Assembly (NCBI GenBank): GCA_022790755.1
Contig: JAAVXR010000078.1
Span: 1 to 36,472 of the forward strand
Length of the DNA stretch: 36,472 nucleotides
Source: Hespellia sp.
GTDB taxonomy: Bacteria; Bacillota; Clostridia; Lachnospirales; Lachnospiraceae
Direction of reading: 5' to 3'
Part shown: positions 32,612 to 36,472 of the stretch, one piece after another
Numbering within the stretch: position 1 is the stretch's first letter
How the letters are laid out: the number at the start of each line of letters is the position of its first letter
Notes under the pieces: generated by a model
Told to the model about the DNA's origin: nothing
What the model saw: only the letters and a program-made list of their open reading frames with translations
Database searches by the model: none
Translations under genes and position numbers: made by a program

Positions 32612-33895
32612 ATGGGAATGGAAGAAGATCCAAAGAAAGAACGCCCAAAGGAAGCGCCTGAAGATTCTGGAGGGGATTTTTCTTTCTTGCAGGAAATCAT
32701 CAAGAAAGAGCCTGTATCAAAAGATAAGATTTTAAAAAAATTTATACAGATTGCCGTAACAGGATTGATTTTTGGCATATTTGCATGTACAGGGTTTTAT
32801 GCATTAAGGCCCTGGGCAGCCAGGAATTTTCAGGCAAAGGCGGATAAGGTCACGATACCAGAGGACGAGGAAGAGCAGACAGAGGAAGCGGTAGAAGAAA
32901 CACAACCTGCAGAACCGGTATTGTCTTCAGACACCTACAGTGAATTGTTGAGTTATGTGTACGAGATTGCACGGGAAGCGGAAAAATGTATTGTGTCAGT
33001 GAGTGCAGTAAATGGTGAAGACCTATTGTCCTCAGACATCAGTGTGATGAAAAATGAAGTTTCCGGTATCATTGTAGCGGATAACAGTCGGGAACTTCTG
33101 ATTGCGGCAAATAATATCGTGTGTGAAAATGCGGAAAGTTGGAAGGTCTGTTTTGCAGATAACCGTTCTTATCCGGCAACGCTTAAGAAGCAAGATCGTA
33201 CGATTGGATTGGCTGTTTTTGCAGTGGAGCGCGGTGGTCTGGAATCGTCGACCTGGGAATCTCTGAAAATAGCGACACTTGGTAATTCCAATTTAGTGAC
33301 CAGGGGCAGCACGGCAATTGCTTTGGGCAATATGTTTGGCTATTCTGGTGGAATTGGCTATGGGATTATCAGTTCTACACGATACGATATGGAGCTTGCG
33401 GATGGGAGATATGGAGTCCTTGGTACGGATATCGCAGCGGCGGATCAAGGAACTGGTGTGCTGTTCAATATGAAAGGGGAAGTTACTGGCTTGGTGATGC
33501 CGAATATTTGGTCCGGAACCGAGGGTACTTTGGCAAATGCTTATGCCATTTCAGATTTAAAGACGATTATAGAAAAGCTTTCCAATGGTGAAAGTGTACC
33601 TTACCTGGGGATACACGGAGTGACGGTGGATGAAGCAACGACCAAGGAGCGTGGAATTCCCAAAGGACTCTATGTATTGCAGGTGGACGCGGATTCTCCG
33701 GCGATGGGGGCTGGTATTCAGAATGGAGATGTTCTGACACAGATTGGAAAAACAAAGATTACCAGTATGCTTGTCTATCAGAAAGCGCTTCAGGAATTTC
33801 GGACAGGAGAAAATATACGGGTCAGGGGTCAACGAAGAGGCGCCGGCGAATATGTGGATATTGAGTATACTGTAACGGTTGGAAGTAGGGAGTAG
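32612..33895 (+). CDS. Membrane-anchored HtrA-like protein with PDZ domain, probably protease-inactive
   Basis: Trypsin-fold plus PDZ protein, 427 residues, laid out like HtrA/DegP of Gram-positives: cytoplasmic head (1-41), one transmembrane helix (42-65), acidic linker (82-103), S1-like domain (about 108-325), PDZ (about 330-425, YLGIHGVTV, GDVLTQIGKTKI). By alignment the catalytic residues are missing: the His of TNNHVV is Asn168 (AANNIV), the Asp of DLAV is Gly199 (GLAV), and the Ser of GNSGGPL is Gly280 (DQGTGVL). The frame is otherwise intact. It may act as a chaperone, scaffold or sensor. It leads a run with the HD nuclease and the rRNA methyltransferase. Confidence 0.85.
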   Translation: MGMEEDPKKERPKEAPEDSGGDFSFLQEIIKKEPVSKDKILKKFIQIAVTGLIFGIFACTGFYALRPWAARNFQAKADKVTIPEDEEEQTEEAVEETQPAEPVLSSDTYSELLSYVYEIAREAEKCIVSVSAVNGEDLLSSDISVMKNEVSGIIVADNSRELLIAANNIVCENAESWKVCFADNRSYPATLKKQDRTIGLAVFAVERGGLESSTWESLKIATLGNSNLVTRGSTAIALGNMFGYSGGIGYGIISSTRYDMELADGRYGVLGTDIAAADQGTGVLFNMKGEVTGLVMPNIWSGTEGTLANAYAISDLKTIIEKLSNGESVPYLGIHGVTVDEATTKERGIPKGLYVLQVDADSPAMGAGIQNGDVLTQIGKTKITSMLVYQKALQEFRTGENIRVRGQRRGAGEYVDIEYTVTVGSRE

Positions 33896-33956
33896 GTTGT
33901 AAGAGATAAAGAAGAATAAAGAAAAAGGGTTGGACCCTTTTGGAAAGAGGGTAAAA

Positions 33957-34910
33957 ATGTTATATATTAAAGATTTACGTGAAGGAGATACCATCCGGAC
34001 GGTGTATTTATGTAAGAGCAAACGTTCTGCGGAGACAAGAAACGGAAAGCCCTATGATAATCTGTTTTTGCAGGATAAGACCGGAGTCTTAGACGGAAAG
34101 GTATGGGACCCAAATTCACAGGGGATCACAGAATATGAAGAAAAAGATTTTATTGAGGTGTTTGGAGATGTCATCAATTATAATGGGAATCTCCAGTTAA
34201 ATATTAAGCAAATACGCAAAGCGCAGGAAGGAGAGTATAATCCGGCGGATTACATGCCGACTACAGACAAAAATGTGGAACGTATGTATCAGGCTCTTCT
34301 TGGATTTGTGGAGCAGATAAAGAACTCCTGGCTTCGCCAGGGCGTGGAATATTATTTTGTCAAAGATGAGGCGTTTATTCGTAGTTTCAAGAGTCATTCG
34401 GCGGCAAAAACGGTACATCACAGTTTTTCCGGGGGGCTGTTGGAACATACGCTGAGTGTGGTAAAGTTGTGTGAGTATCTGGCAAGCGCCTATCCTATTT
34501 TAAATAGAGATTTACTCTACGCATCTGCGATCTGTCATGATATTGGTAAGACAAAAGAATTATCGAATTTTCCTGACAATGACTATACGGATGACGGGCA
34601 GTTGATCGGACATATTGTGATTGGGGTTGAGATGATAAATGAGGCGATCCGGTCGCTTCCTGGGTTCCCGGTAAAGACAGCAAATGAATGGAAGCATTGT
34701 GTGATTGCTCATCATGGAGAGCTGGAATTTGGTTCACCGAAAAAACCGGCGCTTGCAGAGGCATTGGCGCTGAATCTGGCGGATAATACGGATGCAAAAC
34801 TGGAGACACTGACGGAAATCTTCCGGGCAAAGGACAGCAAAGATTGGCTGGGGTATAACCGTTTGTTTGAATCGAACCTGCGGAAAACGAGTGTGACGTC
34901 CGATGAGTGA
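33957..34910 (+). CDS. 3'-5' exoribonuclease YhaM-like (OB fold and HD domain)
   Basis: Protein of 317 residues close in length and layout to B. subtilis YhaM, a nuclease that trims RNA and DNA 3' ends. An OB-fold domain is N-terminal (TRNGKPYDNLFLQDKTGVLDGKVWD, about 25-50). The HD domain follows with the metal motif spread over GGLLEHTLSVVKL, ICHDIGKTKEL and the later IAHHGELEFGSPKKP. The ATG at 33957 is chosen for a GAGG site 6 bases upstream; a TTG 9 codons earlier is less likely. It lies between the HtrA-like gene (61-base gap) and the methyltransferase gene (17-base gap). Confidence 0.88.
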   Translation: MLYIKDLREGDTIRTVYLCKSKRSAETRNGKPYDNLFLQDKTGVLDGKVWDPNSQGITEYEEKDFIEVFGDVINYNGNLQLNIKQIRKAQEGEYNPADYMPTTDKNVERMYQALLGFVEQIKNSWLRQGVEYYFVKDEAFIRSFKSHSAAKTVHHSFSGGLLEHTLSVVKLCEYLASAYPILNRDLLYASAICHDIGKTKELSNFPDNDYTDDGQLIGHIVIGVEMINEAIRSLPGFPVKTANEWKHCVIAHHGELEFGSPKKPALAEALALNLADNTDAKLETLTEIFRAKDSKDWLGYNRLFESNLRKTSVTSDE

Positions 34911-34927
34911 TTGACGGAGGATGATGG

Positions 34928-36415
34928 ATGCAGAAGAACGAAGTTGTTACAGTTACAATTGAAGATATTGGAGTGAATGGAGAGGGTATAGGCAGAGTAA
35001 ATGGCTATACCCAAAGGGCACACCGTAATGCATGCGCTCCGCGCGGGGAACTAATGTATACCCTATTTATTAAGGATTCTATGATCGGCGACGTAGTGGA
35101 GGCAAAGATCATAAAGGCAAAGAAGAGTTATGGTTATGCACGGTTGATGAAGATTTTGACGCCTTCGAAATACCGCGTGCAGCCGAAATGTGAATTTGCC
35201 CGGAAGTGTGGCGGATGCCAGATTCAGGAGATGGCATATGCGCAGCAATTGGCGTTTAAACAGCGGAAAGTGAAGCAAAATCTGGAGCGAATCGGCGGTT
35301 TTGATGCAGAATATTTGGAGCAAATTATGGAGCCGATTCAGGGGATGGAAGAACCATTCGGTTATCGGAATAAAGCGCAGTTTCCTTTTGGCACGGATAA
35401 ACAGGGAAATATCATCACCGGATTTTATGCCGAAAGGACGCACGATATCGTGTTTCATACAGACTGTGCACTAGGAGTTCCAGTGAATCGGGAGATCTTG
35501 GAGTTGACGCTGCAGTTTATGAGAAAGCATCATATTTCTGCTTACGATGAAAAGACCGGACAGGGAGATTTGCGCCATGTGTTGATTCGTTATGGATTTA
35601 CGACGAAAGAAATTATGGTATGTTTCGTTCTGAATCGGGCCGGGAAACGGAATTTTGACAGGCGGACAAAGGGAAAGCGCGTATGGCTGCCGGCGCAGGA
35701 TGAATTGGTGAAGGCGTTAGCTAAAATACCGGGAATGACCAGTATTTCGGTGAGTCCGCATACGGAAAAAAGTAATGTGATTATGGGGGATTCCTTTGAG
35801 GTGATCTGGGGGCAACCTTATATTACAGATTATATTGGCAAGGTAAAGTATCAGATTTCACCGCTTTCTTTTTATCAGGTAAATCCGGTGCAGACGGAAA
35901 AATTGTATGGCTGTGCGTTGGAATATGCGAATTTGCACGGAACAGAGACCGTATGGGATCTGTATTGTGGAATCGGAACAATTTCGCTGATATTGGCGCA
36001 GCGGGCGAAACAGGTATACGGTGTGGAGATTGTACCGCAGGCTGTGGCGGATGCGAGGAACAATGCGAAAATAAATGGAATCAAAAATGCGGAATTCTAT
36101 GAAGGCAGGGCAGAGGATGTGCTGCCGAATTATTATGCCCAATTTGCGAAATCTCATCCGGGGCAGCAGGCGCGGGCGGATGTGATTGTGGTGGATCCGC
36201 CGCGAAAAGGTTGTGAGGAGTCTCTGCTTCAAACGATGGTGGAGATGAAGGCTGAACGGATCGTGTATGTGAGCTGTGATTCGGCGACGTTGGCGAGGGA
36301 TTTGAAATATTTGTGTGGGGAAGGGTATGAGTTGAAAAAGGTGCAGGTAGTGGATATGTTTCCGATGACGGTGCATGTGGAGACGGTGGTCTTGATGTCA
36401 AAAGTGAAAGAGTAA
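34928..36415 (+). CDS. 23S rRNA (uracil-5-)-methyltransferase, RlmD/RlmCD type, with small insert
   Basis: SAM-dependent enzyme that forms 5-methyluridine in 23S rRNA, 495 residues. The order is: TRAM domain (about 5-75), iron-sulfur Cys set (CEFARKCGGCQIQ, with a later Cys in HTDCALG), RNA-site segment YRNKAQFPFG, SAM motif LYCGIGTISL, DPPRKGC, and catalytic Cys in YVSCDSATLARDL. The TRAM domain is split after GYT by 17 extra residues (QRAHRNACAPRGELMYT) before LFIKD; removing them restores a normal GYTLFIKD. GGAGG lies 7 bases before the ATG. In B. subtilis one such enzyme (RlmCD) modifies two sites, so the exact target base is uncertain. Confidence 0.93.
   Translation: MQKNEVVTVTIEDIGVNGEGIGRVNGYTQRAHRNACAPRGELMYTLFIKDSMIGDVVEAKIIKAKKSYGYARLMKILTPSKYRVQPKCEFARKCGGCQIQEMAYAQQLAFKQRKVKQNLERIGGFDAEYLEQIMEPIQGMEEPFGYRNKAQFPFGTDKQGNIITGFYAERTHDIVFHTDCALGVPVNREILELTLQFMRKHHISAYDEKTGQGDLRHVLIRYGFTTKEIMVCFVLNRAGKRNFDRRTKGKRVWLPAQDELVKALAKIPGMTSISVSPHTEKSNVIMGDSFEVIWGQPYITDYIGKVKYQISPLSFYQVNPVQTEKLYGCALEYANLHGTETVWDLYCGIGTISLILAQRAKQVYGVEIVPQAVADARNNAKINGIKNAEFYEGRAEDVLPNYYAQFAKSHPGQQARADVIVVDPPRKGCEESLLQTMVEMKAERIVYVSCDSATLARDLKYLCGEGYELKKVQVVDMFPMTVHVETVVLMSKVKE
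35006..35063 (+). repeat. 51-bp in-frame insert flanked by 7-bp direct repeats
   Basis: The 7-base word TATACCC occurs at 35006-35012 and at 35057-35063, exactly 51 bases apart. Excising one copy with the intervening 44 bases restores the conserved GYTLFIKD reading of the TRAM domain. The inserted stretch is GC-rich and includes a small GCGC-TCC-GCGC hairpin (35034-35044). It looks like an insertion with target duplication, though an ancestral duplication is possible. Confidence 0.65.
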
Positions 36416-36472
36416 GGAAGCCTCAAAAGGCTTGAAATCAAGGGATTCTGAAGATATTGCCCTTAAACGGGA

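Noticed and set aside
36416-36472. Short AAGCC/GGCTT hairpin after the methyltransferase gene as a terminator
   Set aside because: The stem is only 5 bp and no T tract follows; nothing else could be supported in the last 57 bases.

Overview
The window reads as a chromosomal segment of a low-to-mid GC Gram-positive anaerobe, most likely a gut Lachnospiraceae (Clostridia). The basis is the gdpP-rplI-dnaB order typical of Firmicutes, strong GGAGG ribosome sites, a monomeric [FeFe] hydrogenase, a short 2[4Fe-4S] ferredoxin, lipobox lipoproteins, MutS2 and a YhaM-type HD nuclease. The genus is inference; no rRNA or marker search could be run.

Layout. (1) 1-4259: a CUT1 sugar ABC importer (binding lipoprotein and two permeases, minus strand) faces its divergent LacI-type regulator; the gap holds a strong promoter, two matching operators about 125 bp apart and a 44-nt palindrome. 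(2) 4256-7769: YaaA, a nitroreductase, an M20 amidohydrolase and a YwaF-type membrane protein, with convergent pairs whose 3' ends overlap. (3) 7989-11742: a [FeFe] hydrogenase, then a minus-strand HAD phosphatase and two GntR/UTRA regulators overlapping by 4 bp. (4) 12012-18230: trpS, an AI-2E/PerM family membrane protein, gdpP, rplI and dnaB, closed by a terminator. (5) 18370-19520: a MerR-type DNA-binding protein with a Lys/Pro/Ala repeat linker, and a ferredoxin. (6) 19759-26349: a consensus sigma-54 promoter leads into an MFS transporter, a four-part mannose-family PTS and a LevR-type sigma-54 activator, apparently one self-controlled unit. (7) 26509-30041: a solo sugar-binding lipoprotein and a convergent two-component system, separated by a 225-bp element with perfect 60-bp inverted arms. 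(8) 30076-36415: mutS2 (minus), then a plus-strand run of a membrane-anchored HtrA-like protein that appears to lack all three catalytic residues, a YhaM-like HD nuclease, and an RlmD/RlmCD-type rRNA methyltransferase with a 51-bp in-frame insert flanked by a 7-bp direct repeat.

Most of the content is ordinary housekeeping and carbohydrate metabolism. The items most worth a second look are the 60-bp-arm palindrome (27681-27905), the 51-bp insert in the methyltransferase (35006-35063), the HtrA-like pseudoprotease (32612-33895) with a palindrome on its promoter, the sigma-54 MFS-PTS-levR unit, the tandem GntR pair, and the repeat-bearing MerR protein beside dnaB. I did not find CRISPR arrays, rRNA, tRNA, a phage module or a complete insertion sequence. 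No gap between genes exceeds 300 bases.
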